64,000 bases of DNA, from positions 1 to 64,000 of the forward strand of contig CAZSNP010000019.1 of NCBI GenBank assembly GCA_964608265.1, given 5' to 3'. A model generated the notes under the pieces. That model had not been told where the DNA came from. It made no database searches and was given only the letters and a program-made list of their open reading frames with translations. Below, in pieces: positions 7,402-15,974 of the stretch. The first letter of the stretch is position 1. Each line of letters starts with the position of its first letter. Source of the DNA: JANWXR01 sp964608265 (GTDB lineage Bacteria; Chloroflexota; Anaerolineae; Anaerolineales; UBA6663). Position numbers and translations under genes: made by a program.

Positions 7402-7817
7402 TGGACATCGCCTGCGATTGCCCCGAGTGCCGCGCGATGTGCACGCGCCGCCCGTGCTGGCCGACCCCGGCCGATGCCGAGCGGCTCGTCGCGGCCGGCT
7501 TCGGGCGGCGGCTGATGCGCGAGTGGTGGTTCGATCACTCGCACGAGAAAACTGTCTTCCTCCTCACCCCCGCCCTTGCCGGTCGCGAGGGCGGCGAGTC
7601 GCCGGCGCATCCCGCCGGGCCCTGCACCTTCCTCACCGCCGATGGGTTATGCGAGTTGCACGCCCTCGGCCTCAAGCCGAGCGAGGGCCGGCGGGCGCTG
7701 TGCCACAATCGCACACCCGTTGACCTGCATCAGCGCATCGGGCAGACGTGGAACAACGCCGAGGCATTGGCGCTGGTTCAACGCTGGTTGTCTCAGTCGA
7801 AGGCGAGCGCCGCGTGA
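7398..7817 (+). CDS. YkgJ-like cysteine-cluster protein
   Basis: 139 residues with a conserved set of cysteines: CDCPECRAMCTRRPC near the N-terminus, then GPCTFLTADGLCELH and ALCHN. This pattern matches the zinc/iron-chelating cysteine-cluster proteins (YkgJ/CxxCxxCC type). Function in the family is not established; metal binding is the only safe statement. The start overlaps the stop of the ANTAR regulator by four bases (ATGA), so translation is coupled and the gene belongs to the kinase/regulator operon. Confidence 0.65.
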   Translation: MMDIACDCPECRAMCTRRPCWPTPADAERLVAAGFGRRLMREWWFDHSHEKTVFLLTPALAGREGGESPAHPAGPCTFLTADGLCELHALGLKPSEGRRALCHNRTPVDLHQRIGQTWNNAEALALVQRWLSQSKASAA

Positions 7818-8060
7818 ACGACTCGGCTGCCCGGGCGCTCGCCCGCACAATGGCCGCGTGTTGTTCGGCGGCCAGACCCCGGCCGAGGGTGACGGCGCGC
7901 TCCGGCTCAGCGAGCACATGCGCGCGATGCTCCCCTGCTTCTCCGAAGCCGATGTGCGCGGCGCGCATCTCAGGTCCGCACCTCCCCACGGCGCGCGGCG
8001 AAGTGCGCGGCCTCGAATGATCGCCGGCAACTCCGCCAACCAATTCGGGCCATCCCCCCG
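7818..8060. other. Non-coding gap, no gene recognised
   Basis: Several open frames cross this stretch on both strands, but none has a convincing start, ribosome site or recognisable protein pattern. I see no terminator with a T-run. The end of the gap carries the promoter of the next gene. Confidence 0.5.
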
Positions 8061-8089
8061 TTGACGCCCCCGCGCCGCGCCGCTATAGT
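8061..8089 (+). promoter_or_regulatory. Sigma-70-type promoter of serB/serA
   Basis: TTGACG (8061-8066), a 17-base spacer and TATAGT (8084-8089). The ATG of the next gene is at 8097, seven bases after the -10 box, so the predicted transcript starts at or next to the A of the start codon (leaderless). Confidence 0.75.
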
Positions 8090-8096
8090 CGCGCCG

Positions 8097-8963
8097 ATGA
8101 CGCTCCTTTCCCCCGCGACGCCTGTCGCCACCACGGATTGGGCCCCCTGTGACCTGGTCTTCTTCGATTGCGACAGCACCCTGTGCACGATCGAGGGCAT
8201 TGACGAACTGGCGCGCTGGTCGGGCCGCGAGGCCGAGGTCGCCGCCCTCACCGACCGGGCGATGAACGGTGAGGTACCGCTGGAGGCGATCTACGGCCAG
8301 CGGCTCGAACTCCTCAACCCCACCCGCGAGCTTATCCAACGCCTCAGCCAGCTCTATCAACATACCGCCCTGCCCGATGCCCGCGCCGTCATCGCCGCGC
8401 TGCAACACGCCGGGCGCGAGGTCTTCATCGTCAGCGGCGGGCTGGCCGAGGGCGTGCGCGAATTCGGCCTTTGGCTCGGCCTGCCCGAAGACCACATCTG
8501 CGCGGTCGAGGTGGAATACGATCAACTCTCCGGTCAGTGGTGGGAGCCGTGGAAGAACCCCGCCGGCCACAACCGCGCCGAGCGTTACCTCGCCCACGAC
8601 GGCGGCCCGCTCACCCTCGGGCAGGGCAAGGCCGACATCATCCGGCGGCTGCGGCGGGATCGGCCCGGGCGCGCGCTGCTGGTCGGCGATGGGATTTCGG
8701 ATTTGGCCGCCGCGGAAGCGGTGGATGTCTTCGCGGGCTTTGGCGGCGTGGTGAGCCGGGGCCGCGTGCGCGAAGCCGCGCCGGTCTTCATCCGTTGCGC
8801 CGAGCTCGCGCCGGTGCTGCCCCTCGCCCTGGCGCGCCCCACGGTGTCGCCGGAGTGGCAGACGCTGTTTGCGCGCGGCATTGCCCTGATCCGCGACGGG
8901 GCCGTGTCCTTCAGCGATCCGCGCGCCCAGGCTGGGCTGATACGAGCGTTGGGATTCGGATGA
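8097..8963 (+). CDS. serB: HAD-family phosphatase, phosphoserine phosphatase-like
   Basis: 288 residues. HAD motif I is FFDCDSTL with nucleophile D24 and acid/base D26; motif II is FIVSGG; motif III/IV is GQGKADII and VGDGISDLAAA. The cap region between motifs I and II (CTIEGIDELARWSG) matches phosphoserine phosphatases. It would hydrolyse O-phosphoserine to serine, the last step of the phosphorylated serine pathway. The gene lies 45 bases upstream of serA, the first enzyme of that route, which supports the call. About 60 extra C-terminal residues beyond the catalytic core are unassigned. Start chosen at 8097 since upstream codons lie within the promoter. Confidence 0.8.
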   Translation: MTLLSPATPVATTDWAPCDLVFFDCDSTLCTIEGIDELARWSGREAEVAALTDRAMNGEVPLEAIYGQRLELLNPTRELIQRLSQLYQHTALPDARAVIAALQHAGREVFIVSGGLAEGVREFGLWLGLPEDHICAVEVEYDQLSGQWWEPWKNPAGHNRAERYLAHDGGPLTLGQGKADIIRRLRRDRPGRALLVGDGISDLAAAEAVDVFAGFGGVVSRGRVREAAPVFIRCAELAPVLPLALARPTVSPEWQTLFARGIALIRDGAVSFSDPRAQAGLIRALGFG

Positions 8964-9008
8964 AGACCGCCGGGACACAATCCGCGTCCGTCCGCGTCCA
9001 GATGAACC

Positions 9009-10589
9009 ATGTACCGAATCCTCGTCACCGACCCACTCCCCGAAGAAGGCCTCGCAATTCTGCGCGCTGCCGAAGACGCACAGACCGAGGCCAAACGCCT
9101 GCAGGGTGAAGACCTGCTCAACGCCATCGGCGACTACGACGCGCTGATCGTCCGCTCGGGCACGGCCGTTGACCGGCCATTGATGGAGCGCGCGAGCAAA
9201 CTCAAGATCATCGGGCGCGCGGGCGTGGCGGTGGACAACATCGACATCGCCGCCGCCACCGAGCGCGGCATCATGGTGATGAATACCCCCGAGCCGGTGA
9301 GCGTCTCGGCGGCGGAACACACCCTCGGCCTGCTGCTGGCGCTCTGCCGTAACCTGCCCGCCGCGCACAACTCGCTGCGCGAGGGTGAGTGGAACCGGGG
9401 GCGCTTCCTCGGCGCGGAGTTGAAGGGCAAGACCCTCGGCCTCATCGGCCTGGGGCGGGTCGGCAAGCTCGTGGCCGAGCGGGCCCGCGGCTTCGGCATG
9501 ACGGTGCTAGCCTGCGATCCGTACCTCGAGGAAGCAGTGGCGCGCGAGGCCGGCGTCACCCTCGTCACGCTCGATGAGGTGTTGGGGCGCGCCGACGTCG
9601 TCAGCCTGCATGCCTCACTCACCGGAGCCAAGCCCAGGCTGCTCGGCGCAACCGAGTTTGGCAGGATGAAAACCGGCGCGCGTTTCCTCAATACCGCGCG
9701 CGGCGAACTGGTGGACGAGTCGGCGCTGTACGAGTCGCTGAAGAGCGGCCACCTGGCCGGGGCCGCGCTCGATGTGTACGCCAAAGAGCCGCCGGGCTAC
9801 TCACCGCTGTTCGATCTGCCCAACGTCATCGCCGTGCCGCACCTCGGCGCGAGCACGGTCGAGGCTCAGCGCGAGGTGGCGGTGCAAATCGCGCAGCAAG
9901 TGCTCGATGCGTTGCGCGGTCTGCACTACCACAACGTCGTCAACCTCGCTTTCGTCGCCGGGCCGGATTTCCGCCTGCGCAAGCCCTACCTCCAACTGGC
10001 CGAGAAGCTGGGCACGCTGCAAGGCCAACTGGCGGGCGGCGAGATCAAACGCGTCGAGGTGGAGGTGAAGGGTGAGGGCATGGCCGGCCTCGTCAAACCG
10101 ATTGCGGTGGCGTTGCTGGCCGGGCTGATGCGGCGCCTGACGAAGGAGGCGGTGAACTACGTCAACGCCCCGGCGCTGGCCGCCGAGCGCGGCATCGCGA
10201 TCACGCAAACGCGCGGTATGCAGTTGGTGGATTATCCGAACCTGCTCTCGTGCCGGGTGAGTTGGGAGGGCGGGCAGCGGCTCGTCGCGGGCACGCTGTT
10301 CGGCGGCAGCGAGGGCCGGCTCGTGCAGGTGGATGCGGTGCGGATGGATGCCAAACCGGACGGCCACGCGCTGGTGATGCTGAGCCGGGATGTGCCCGGC
10401 GTCATCGGCATCGTCGGCACGCTGCTGGCGCAATTCGGCGTCAACATCGCCGAGTGGCGGCTGGGCCGCGACGCACCCGGCGGCACGGCGCTGTCGTTCA
10501 TCAACGTTGACGGCGCCCCGGCGCAAACGGCGCTCGATGCCATTCGCCGCCTGCCGCAAGTCATCGAGGTGCGGGCAGTGGAGTTGTGA
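9009..10589 (+). CDS. serA: D-3-phosphoglycerate dehydrogenase
   Basis: 526 residues, the length of the long (type I) enzyme. N-terminal substrate lid (MYRILVTDPLPEEGLAIL), NAD-binding Rossmann domain with GLIGLGRVGKLVAERA, and catalytic segments FLNTARGELVDESALYE and PHLGASTVEAQ. The intervening ASB domain (GEIKRVEVEVKGEGMAG onwards) precedes a C-terminal ACT domain (VMLSRDVPGVIGIVGTLLAQFGVNIAEW) that normally binds serine for feedback control. It oxidises 3-phosphoglycerate to 3-phosphohydroxypyruvate in the cytoplasm. It follows serB in the same orientation and probably shares its promoter. Confidence 0.95.
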   Translation: MYRILVTDPLPEEGLAILRAAEDAQTEAKRLQGEDLLNAIGDYDALIVRSGTAVDRPLMERASKLKIIGRAGVAVDNIDIAAATERGIMVMNTPEPVSVSAAEHTLGLLLALCRNLPAAHNSLREGEWNRGRFLGAELKGKTLGLIGLGRVGKLVAERARGFGMTVLACDPYLEEAVAREAGVTLVTLDEVLGRADVVSLHASLTGAKPRLLGATEFGRMKTGARFLNTARGELVDESALYESLKSGHLAGAALDVYAKEPPGYSPLFDLPNVIAVPHLGASTVEAQREVAVQIAQQVLDALRGLHYHNVVNLAFVAGPDFRLRKPYLQLAEKLGTLQGQLAGGEIKRVEVEVKGEGMAGLVKPIAVALLAGLMRRLTKEAVNYVNAPALAAERGIAITQTRGMQLVDYPNLLSCRVSWEGGQRLVAGTLFGGSEGRLVQVDAVRMDAKPDGHALVMLSRDVPGVIGIVGTLLAQFGVNIAEWRLGRDAPGGTALSFINVDGAPAQTALDAIRRLPQVIEVRAVEL

Positions 10590-10610
10590 CCACGCCAGTC
10601 AATGGAGCAT

Positions 10611-10862
10611 TTACCAGTCCTCACGCTCGATGGTTTGGCTCTGCACTCGTTGCAATCCGGGATCGAGACCCGAAGGTTGACCGGCGTAAACCGCGTCAAA
10701 GCGTGCGGTGAGTTCGGCATCGGCGAATGGCCCGCCGGCTTGTCTACGCGTTGTTCGCTCGACAAGCATTCGGCGTAAAAGTTCGTGAACGGCCACGCCT
10801 TCCGATTGGGCCAGAGACTTTAGTTGCTCCGCCAGTTGATCGGGCAAGGGAAGATTGGTCAT
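10611..10862 (-). CDS. Orphan antitoxin-like small protein (RHH/MazE-like)
   Basis: 83 residues: a short N-terminal strand and helix (LPLPDQLAEQLKSLAQSEGVAVHELLRRMLVE) that reads as a ribbon-helix-helix-like DNA-binding half, then an acidic tail ending in QTIEREDW, as seen in antitoxins of MazF/PemK-type toxins. ATG 10862 has GGAGG four bases upstream. No toxin gene follows: the convergent serA stop is only 21 bases away. It may act in trans, be a relic, or be a simple regulator. Confidence 0.5.
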   Translation of the reverse strand: MTNLPLPDQLAEQLKSLAQSEGVAVHELLRRMLVERTTRRQAGGPFADAELTARFDAVYAGQPSGLDPGLQRVQSQTIEREDW

Positions 10863-10895
10863 AAGGCCTCCAAGCATGGCAAATTATACGCCCGC

Positions 10896-12818
10896 TCAAT
10901 CTCCAGCCAGCGACAGCGCGACCGGCGCGCCGCGCAGATGCTTCGGCTTCACCTCCGGGCACTCCCACGCCTCGGCGGGCGTTTGTGAGCGCAGCCCGGT
11001 GAACCTGGGCAGGATGCCGCAGGCGAAGCAGCGCTCGCGGCAGTCAATCCGCGTTTGGCCGCGCAGGCTCCAGCGGTAATCCTCGGCCAGGAATTGCTTC
11101 TTCACCGCCACGTCAATGTGATCCCACGGGAAGGTCTCGTCAATCAGGCGCGGGCGGTGTGTGTAGAAGCGCGGGTCGAGGCCGGCAGCCGCGAACGAGT
11201 CGAGCCAGGCGCCGAAATTGAAATGCTCCTGCCAGGCGTCGAACTTCGCGCCGCGCCGGTGCGCCTCCAGCAGCACGCGGCCCAGCCGCCGGTCGCCGCG
11301 CGAGAACCACGCTTCCAGTTGCGTCTCCTGCGGATTGTTCCAATTCAACTTCAACCCCGGCCCGCGCAGCGCGCGCTTGAGCAAATCCTGCTTGGCGATG
11401 ATTTGATGCACGTCGTCGCACGGCACCCACTGAAACGGCGTGTGTGGCTTGGGCACGAAGGTGCTCACCCCGGCGTTGACCTGCACGCGGTTGCCGGCGA
11501 TCTTGCGCCCCTCGTCGCGCACCAGTTTGCACAGGTCGGCGATGGCCTGCACGTCCTCGAGCGTCTCGGCCGGGTGGCCGATCATGAAATATAGCTTGAT
11601 CGTCGTCCAGCCGCGCTCGAAGACCGCGCGCGCCGTCGTCAACAGTTGCTCGGTGCTCACCGGTTTGTTGATGATCTCGCGCATCCGCTCGGTGGCGGCC
11701 TCGGGCGCAAAGGTGAAGCCGCCGCGTTTGTTGTCCTTCAGCAGCTCCATCAATTGCACCGAAGCCGTTTCGATCCGTAACGACGGCAGCGAGATGCTGA
11801 GGTGCTTCCCGGCGAACTTCTCGCCGACGCGCTTCACCAGTTCGAGCACCTCATCGTAATCTGAGGATGACAGCGACAGCAGCGCGATCTCCTCGAAGCC
11901 CGTGTTGCGCAGCCCCTGTTCGAGCGCGTCCACGATCTGATCCACGCTGCGCTCGCGCACCGGGCGCGTGATCATGCCGGCGTGGCAGAAGCGGCAGCCG
12001 CGCGTACAACCGCGCATGATCTCGACCGGATAGCGGTTGTGCACGGTGTTGATATACGGGACGATGAGTTTGGTCGGCGGCGGCGGGAGGATGGGGACGA
12101 TGCGCTTGATGACTTTGGCCGGAGCCTCGGGGGCCAGCGGCATGACTGCGGCCACGGTGCCGTCGTCGTTGTAGAGCGGCTCGTACAGCGCGGGCACGTA
12201 CACGCCCCAGATCTTCGCCAATGCGCGCAGCAGCGCGTCTTTGTCTCCGTCGCCGGCCTTCCACTGCCGCACTGTGGTGATGATGTCGAAGATCACATCC
12301 TCACCCTCGCCGATGACGAAGGCGTCGATGAAGTCGGCCATCGGCTCAGGGTTGTAGGTGCTGTGCCCACCGGCGATGATGAGGGGATGGCGGCGCGGGT
12401 CGCGGTCGGCGGCCAGCAGCGGCAGCCCGGCCAGATCGATGAGATTCAGGACGTTCGAGTACAACTGTTCGTAAGGGATGGAGAGCGCGAAGAGGTCGAA
12501 CTCGCGCACGGCGTGTTTGGTTTCGAGCGAGTACAACGGCACGCCGCTGGCCCGCATCGCCGCCTCCATATCGCTCCACGGGCTGTAGGCGCGCTCGGCC
12601 AACACGTCGGGCCGCTGGTTAATCAGCTCGTACAGAATCCCAATGCCGAGGTTGGGTGTGCCGATGTCATAGATGTCGGGAAACGCCAGGCAGACGCGGA
12701 AATCAATCGCCGCCCAGTCTTTGGTGACGGAGTTCAGCTCGCCGCCGGTGTAGCGGCCCGGTTTGGCCACCGTGGGCAGGAGGCGGTCGAGGGCGACCTC
12801 AATTTGTTCGGGAGTCAT
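10896..12818 (-). CDS. B12-binding-domain radical SAM protein (TIGR03960-like)
   Basis: 640 residues. N-terminal cobalamin-binding-like Rossmann domain (VCLAFPDIYDIGTPNLGIGILYELIN ... LIIAGGHSTYNPEPMADFIDAF), then a radical SAM core with CTRGCRFCHAG coordinating the 4Fe-4S cluster and downstream SLPSLRIETAS and TIKLYFMIGHPAETLEDV segments. The C-terminus has a further cysteine group (DCRERCFACGI), perhaps for an accessory cluster. Family members often sit next to, or are fused with, a DUF2344 (TIGR03936) partner near ribosome/RNase genes; none is present here. The reaction is unknown. AAAAGG precedes the ATG. Confidence 0.85.
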   Translation of the reverse strand: MTPEQIEVALDRLLPTVAKPGRYTGGELNSVTKDWAAIDFRVCLAFPDIYDIGTPNLGIGILYELINQRPDVLAERAYSPWSDMEAAMRASGVPLYSLETKHAVREFDLFALSIPYEQLYSNVLNLIDLAGLPLLAADRDPRRHPLIIAGGHSTYNPEPMADFIDAFVIGEGEDVIFDIITTVRQWKAGDGDKDALLRALAKIWGVYVPALYEPLYNDDGTVAAVMPLAPEAPAKVIKRIVPILPPPPTKLIVPYINTVHNRYPVEIMRGCTRGCRFCHAGMITRPVRERSVDQIVDALEQGLRNTGFEEIALLSLSSSDYDEVLELVKRVGEKFAGKHLSISLPSLRIETASVQLMELLKDNKRGGFTFAPEAATERMREIINKPVSTEQLLTTARAVFERGWTTIKLYFMIGHPAETLEDVQAIADLCKLVRDEGRKIAGNRVQVNAGVSTFVPKPHTPFQWVPCDDVHQIIAKQDLLKRALRGPGLKLNWNNPQETQLEAWFSRGDRRLGRVLLEAHRRGAKFDAWQEHFNFGAWLDSFAAAGLDPRFYTHRPRLIDETFPWDHIDVAVKKQFLAEDYRWSLRGQTRIDCRERCFACGILPRFTGLRSQTPAEAWECPEVKPKHLRGAPVALSLAGD

Positions 12819-12865
12819 ACCACATACCTTTTTAGAAGATCGTGGTTGACATTATAACTCGACCC

Positions 12866-13276
12866 TCATGCCGCCAGTTCATAGTCCCAGGTGATGTGCG
12901 CCACGCCGCGGATGGTGGCAGCCACCGCGCAGTATTTCTCCTCGGAGAGGCGGATCGCCTGCTCGACGCCGTGGGGCGTCAGCCCGGCGCCGCGCAGGGC
13001 GAAGTGCATGTGGATCTTGCGAAACGTCCACGGTGGCTCGGGGTCTTGCTCGCCACTGACAGCGATGTTCAGATCGCTGAGCGGCGTGCGCTTCTTGGCC
13101 AGAATCTCGACCACATCCACCGCCGTACACGCACCCAGCGCGATCAACAGCATATCGGAGGGTTTGCACCCCACTCCGTTGGCCTCATCCTGCGTGCTGA
13201 GCACCACCGAGTGTTTGCTCGAATCGATGGCGACAAACTGTTGGTGCTGAATCCACTTGATGGTTGCGCTGGGCAT
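12866..13276 (-). CDS. OsmC/Ohr-family peroxide-resistance protein
   Basis: 136 residues with the OsmC alpha/beta fold: N-terminal strands (TIKWIQHQQFVAID), the first active-site segment LLIALGACTAVDVVEIL containing the reactive Cys, and the second Cys in the SEEKYCAVAATI helix. The two cysteines reduce organic hydroperoxides in known members. ATG 13276 is preferred because GGGAG lies eight bases upstream; GTG 13285 is in frame. It is separated by 47 bases from the radical SAM gene on the same strand. Confidence 0.8.
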   Translation of the reverse strand: MPSATIKWIQHQQFVAIDSSKHSVVLSTQDEANGVGCKPSDMLLIALGACTAVDVVEILAKKRTPLSDLNIAVSGEQDPEPPWTFRKIHMHFALRGAGLTPHGVEQAIRLSEEKYCAVAATIRGVAHITWDYELAA

Positions 13277-13285
13277 AGGCCACAC

Positions 13286-13516
13286 TCCCTGTTTGCTGAT
13301 TGGAGGCGATTGTAGTCAAAAGGTCACGGCCCACCCGGATGACATTCGTCCTCACTTTGGCGCCGATTGTTAGGGACGTCTCTCACCCTGGGGCACCCGG
13401 TCAGCGGCTTGCCCGCGGCGGTGCCGATGAGCGAATTGGCTCGGGTCAATCCGCTCATTCGCTTCCCCAATCCGTTGCCCGATGATTGTGATAAAATGCG
13501 CGCCGTTCAATTGGAC
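13286..13516. promoter_or_regulatory. Spacer between osmC and tRNA-Glu, with tRNA promoter
   Basis: 231 bases. Toward the tRNA it has TGATAAAAT (extended -10-like, around 13489-13497), 19 bases before the tRNA 5' end; a matching -35 is not clear. Toward osmC it has a TACAAT on the minus strand upstream of the ribosome site. No gene seen. Confidence 0.35.
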
Positions 13517-13589
13517 GCCCCTATCGTCTAGTGGACCAGGACGCGGCCCTCTCAAGGCCAAAACTGGGGTTCGAATCCCCATAGGGGCA
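13517..13589 (+). tRNA. tRNA-Glu (anticodon CTC)
   Basis: A full cloverleaf can be drawn. Acceptor GCCCCTA (13517-13523) pairs with TAGGGGC (13582-13588), with discriminator A. The D arm follows, the anticodon loop is CTCTCAA with anticodon CTC, and the T arm has GGTTCGAATCC. CCA is not encoded. The top pair of the anticodon stem is a C-A mismatch; the other four pairs are intact. A small hairpin (CTCGC-AAC-GCGAG) directly follows the gene. Confidence 0.93.
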
Positions 13590-13678
13590 CTCGCAACGCG
13601 AGCGACAGGTCGCCAGCCACTGCGCGGCCTGTTTTCATTTGGCGCGGTAGAATCACCATCGGAGCGAGCTTTCACACA

Positions 13679-14344
13679 ATGAATCGTACTTGGACGATCT
13701 TGCTCAGTGGGTTGTTTGGTTTGCCGGTCGTTGCCGTGATGGCGTTCGTGGTTTTTCAGCCGGTGAAGGTGCTGCCGCGCATGCAGCTTGCGCCCGGCTT
13801 TGCCCTCACCGATCAGGACGGCCAGGCCCTGACGAGCGAAGACCTGCGCGGCAACATCACGCTGTATTCCTTCACCTATTCGCACTGCCCGGCGGATTGT
13901 CCGCCGGCCACGGCGCGGCTGCTCGAGTTGCAACAACAGTTGGGCCAGCGACCCTCGGGCGGCGTGCCGGTGAAGCTGGTGACGGTGACGGTGGATGCCG
14001 AGCGCGACACCCCGCCGGTGCTGCGCGACTTCGGCGCGCAATTGGGCGCCGATTTCGACGGCTGGGCCTTCGCCACCGGCGACGAGACGCGGCTGCGGCG
14101 GGTGGTGGCCAACGGTTTCGGGTTGTTCTTCGCCCGCCGACCCGATGGCTCGTTCGAACTCGATCAGCGCATGTACCTGGTGGATAGCCTGGGCCTCATC
14201 CGCGCGGAATACTCCTTCTTTGTGCCCACCCTTGAGCGGCTGCTGCGCGATATCCGTCTATTGACCGAGGAAGCCGAGAACAGTCAGGGAATGGCGCGCT
14301 ACGTGTACGAGGCCGCACACCTCTTCGCCTGCTACGCCCCATGA
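13679..14344 (+). CDS. SCO1/SenC-like thioredoxin-fold protein lacking the copper His
   Basis: 221 residues. N-terminal membrane anchor or signal (ILLSGLFGLPVVAVMAFVVF), then the SCO fold: FALTDQDGQALTSEDLRGNITLYSFTYSHCPADCPPATARL with the CxxxC copper motif, and VTVDAERDTP. The conserved C-terminal His of SCO proteins (VDH in the next gene) is replaced here: the aligned segment is LDQRMYLVD. It may be a thiol-disulfide partner and not a copper chaperone. The C-terminus extends ~30 residues past the family fold. The stop overlaps the start of a second SCO1 gene. Confidence 0.82.
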   Translation: MNRTWTILLSGLFGLPVVAVMAFVVFQPVKVLPRMQLAPGFALTDQDGQALTSEDLRGNITLYSFTYSHCPADCPPATARLLELQQQLGQRPSGGVPVKLVTVTVDAERDTPPVLRDFGAQLGADFDGWAFATGDETRLRRVVANGFGLFFARRPDGSFELDQRMYLVDSLGLIRAEYSFFVPTLERLLRDIRLLTEEAENSQGMARYVYEAAHLFACYAP

Positions 14345-14949
14345 AACGCCTGGCCTTTCTCTCGGCTGGGCTGTTGGCCGGGCTGGGCCTGGCCCTGGCT
14401 GCCGTGCTGCTCGGGCCGCGCCTGTTCGGCGCACCATTCGAACTGCGCGGCATGGCGCTCGACGGCTCCAGGCCTGCGCCCAACTTCGCCTTCACCGAGG
14501 CAGCCGGCCGGCGCGTGCAGCTCAGCGACTTCCGCGACAAAGTCGTGGCCGTGTACTTCGGGTACACCTTCTGCCCGGATGTCTGCCCGACGACGCTGGT
14601 CGATCTCAAGCGGGCGGTCGAGGCGCTCGGCGCGCAGGCCGAGGCGGTGCAGGTGATCTTCATCTCGGTTGACCCGGAACGCGACACCCCGCAGCGCGCG
14701 ATGGATTACGCCCGCGCCTTCAACCCCGACTTCATCGGCCTGAGCGGCACACTCGATGAGGTGGCCTCGGCGGCCACAATGTTCGGCGTTTACTTTGAGA
14801 AGAAGGCCAGCGCCAGCGCCGCCGGCTATCTGGTCGATCACACCTCCGTCGTCACCGTCGTCGATCGGGCCGGACGCATCCGGGTGCTCTGGCCGTTCGG
14901 ATTCAAGAGCGAAGATATGACGGCCGACCTTCAGACGTTGCTGCGGTAG
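14341..14949 (+). CDS. SCO1/SenC family copper chaperone for cytochrome oxidase assembly
   Basis: 202 residues with an N-terminal hydrophobic anchor (AFLSAGLLAGLGLALAAVLL), then PNFAFTEAAGRRVQLSDFRDKVVAVYFGYTFCPDVCPTTL. The CxxxC pair and the later His (GYLVDHTSVV) form the complete copper-binding triad of SCO proteins. These membrane-anchored, outward-facing proteins deliver or keep reduced the CuA site of terminal oxidases. The ATG overlaps the stop of the upstream paralogue by four bases. No oxidase genes are in the window. Confidence 0.9.
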   Translation: MKRLAFLSAGLLAGLGLALAAVLLGPRLFGAPFELRGMALDGSRPAPNFAFTEAAGRRVQLSDFRDKVVAVYFGYTFCPDVCPTTLVDLKRAVEALGAQAEAVQVIFISVDPERDTPQRAMDYARAFNPDFIGLSGTLDEVASAATMFGVYFEKKASASAAGYLVDHTSVVTVVDRAGRIRVLWPFGFKSEDMTADLQTLLR

Positions 14950-14976
14950 CGCAACCATCCGCGATTCGCAATCTCA

Positions 14977-15915
14977 ATGCTTCCCTTTCGCCTGCAACCT
15001 GAGTTCCGTGGACGGGTGTGGGGCGGGCGACGCCTCCAGCCCGAAGCATCCCATCCCATCGGTGAAGCGTGGATTGTGTACGAACGCAACCTCGTCGCCG
15101 AAGGCCCCCATGCAGGCCGCACCCTGGGCGCGCTGGCCGCCGCCGAGGGCGAACGGCTGCTGGGCAAACGCCCGCTGCGCGCCACCGGGTTGCGTTTTCC
15201 ATTGCTGATTAAGTTGCTCGATTGCGAAGACTGGCTCTCGGTGCAGGTTCATCCGAACGATGAACAGGCCGCGCGGCTCGAGGGGCCGGGCCACTTTGGC
15301 AAGACCGAGGCCTGGCACCTCCTGGAGGCCCGGGCCGAAGCGCGTTTGATCGCCGGGCTGCGCGCCGGCACGAGCGCCGCCGACTTTGGCGAGGCGGTGC
15401 GCGGCGGCACGCTGGCTGAGCACGTGCGCTACCTCGACGTCCATGCCGGCGAGACGGTGATGATGCGGGCCGGCACGGTCCACGCGCTCGGGCCGGGCCT
15501 GCTGCTGTACGAGATTCAGCAGACCTCCGACCTCACCTATCGCGTCTTCGACTGGAACCGCCCGGCCAGTGCGGGCCGTGAGTTGCACATCGAGAAGTCA
15601 CTGGCCGTGACGGATGTATCCGCAGTGGGCCGCGCCGAGCCGCTGCCCGAGTTGCGCGACGGCGCAGTGCACACCCTGACCACCTGTGAGTATTTCACCC
15701 TCGGCCTGCTTCGCGCCGCCTCGTTACCGGTCGCGCTCCACACGCGCGGCGAATCATTTCACGCGCTGACGGTGACCGAGGGGAGGGTTCGAGCTGAAGG
15801 GGAGGGATGGAGTGAGCCGCTGAGGAAGTTCGAAACGCTGATCGTGCCGGCGGTCTGCGGCGCGTATCGGGTTGTGCCGCTGGAAGCCAGCCGGGTGCTG
15901 AAGGCCAGCGCGTAA
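14977..15915 (+). CDS. manA: Type I mannose-6-phosphate isomerase
   Basis: 312 residues of the cupin-type class I enzyme. Zinc ligands are visible as Q and H in SVQVHPND, E in KTEAWHLLE and H in MRAGTVHALG; the catalytic-site segment TYRVFDWNR is also present. It interconverts fructose-6-phosphate and mannose-6-phosphate for glycan and GDP-mannose synthesis. It is shorter than the enterobacterial enzyme (about 390) but typical of the short bacterial form. It lies 27 bases after the SCO1 gene. Confidence 0.88.
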   Translation: MLPFRLQPEFRGRVWGGRRLQPEASHPIGEAWIVYERNLVAEGPHAGRTLGALAAAEGERLLGKRPLRATGLRFPLLIKLLDCEDWLSVQVHPNDEQAARLEGPGHFGKTEAWHLLEARAEARLIAGLRAGTSAADFGEAVRGGTLAEHVRYLDVHAGETVMMRAGTVHALGPGLLLYEIQQTSDLTYRVFDWNRPASAGRELHIEKSLAVTDVSAVGRAEPLPELRDGAVHTLTTCEYFTLGLLRAASLPVALHTRGESFHALTVTEGRVRAEGEGWSEPLRKFETLIVPAVCGAYRVVPLEASRVLKASA

Positions 15916-15974
15916 CGAGTCCGCCAAGTCACAGGCAGCGACACAAAGGCGCCTTCTTCGTGCCACCAGGCGCT

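Noticed and set aside
7818..8060. Possible gene between the cysteine-cluster protein and serB
   Set aside because: Open frames exist on both strands, but without ribosome site, family pattern or coding-like residue use.
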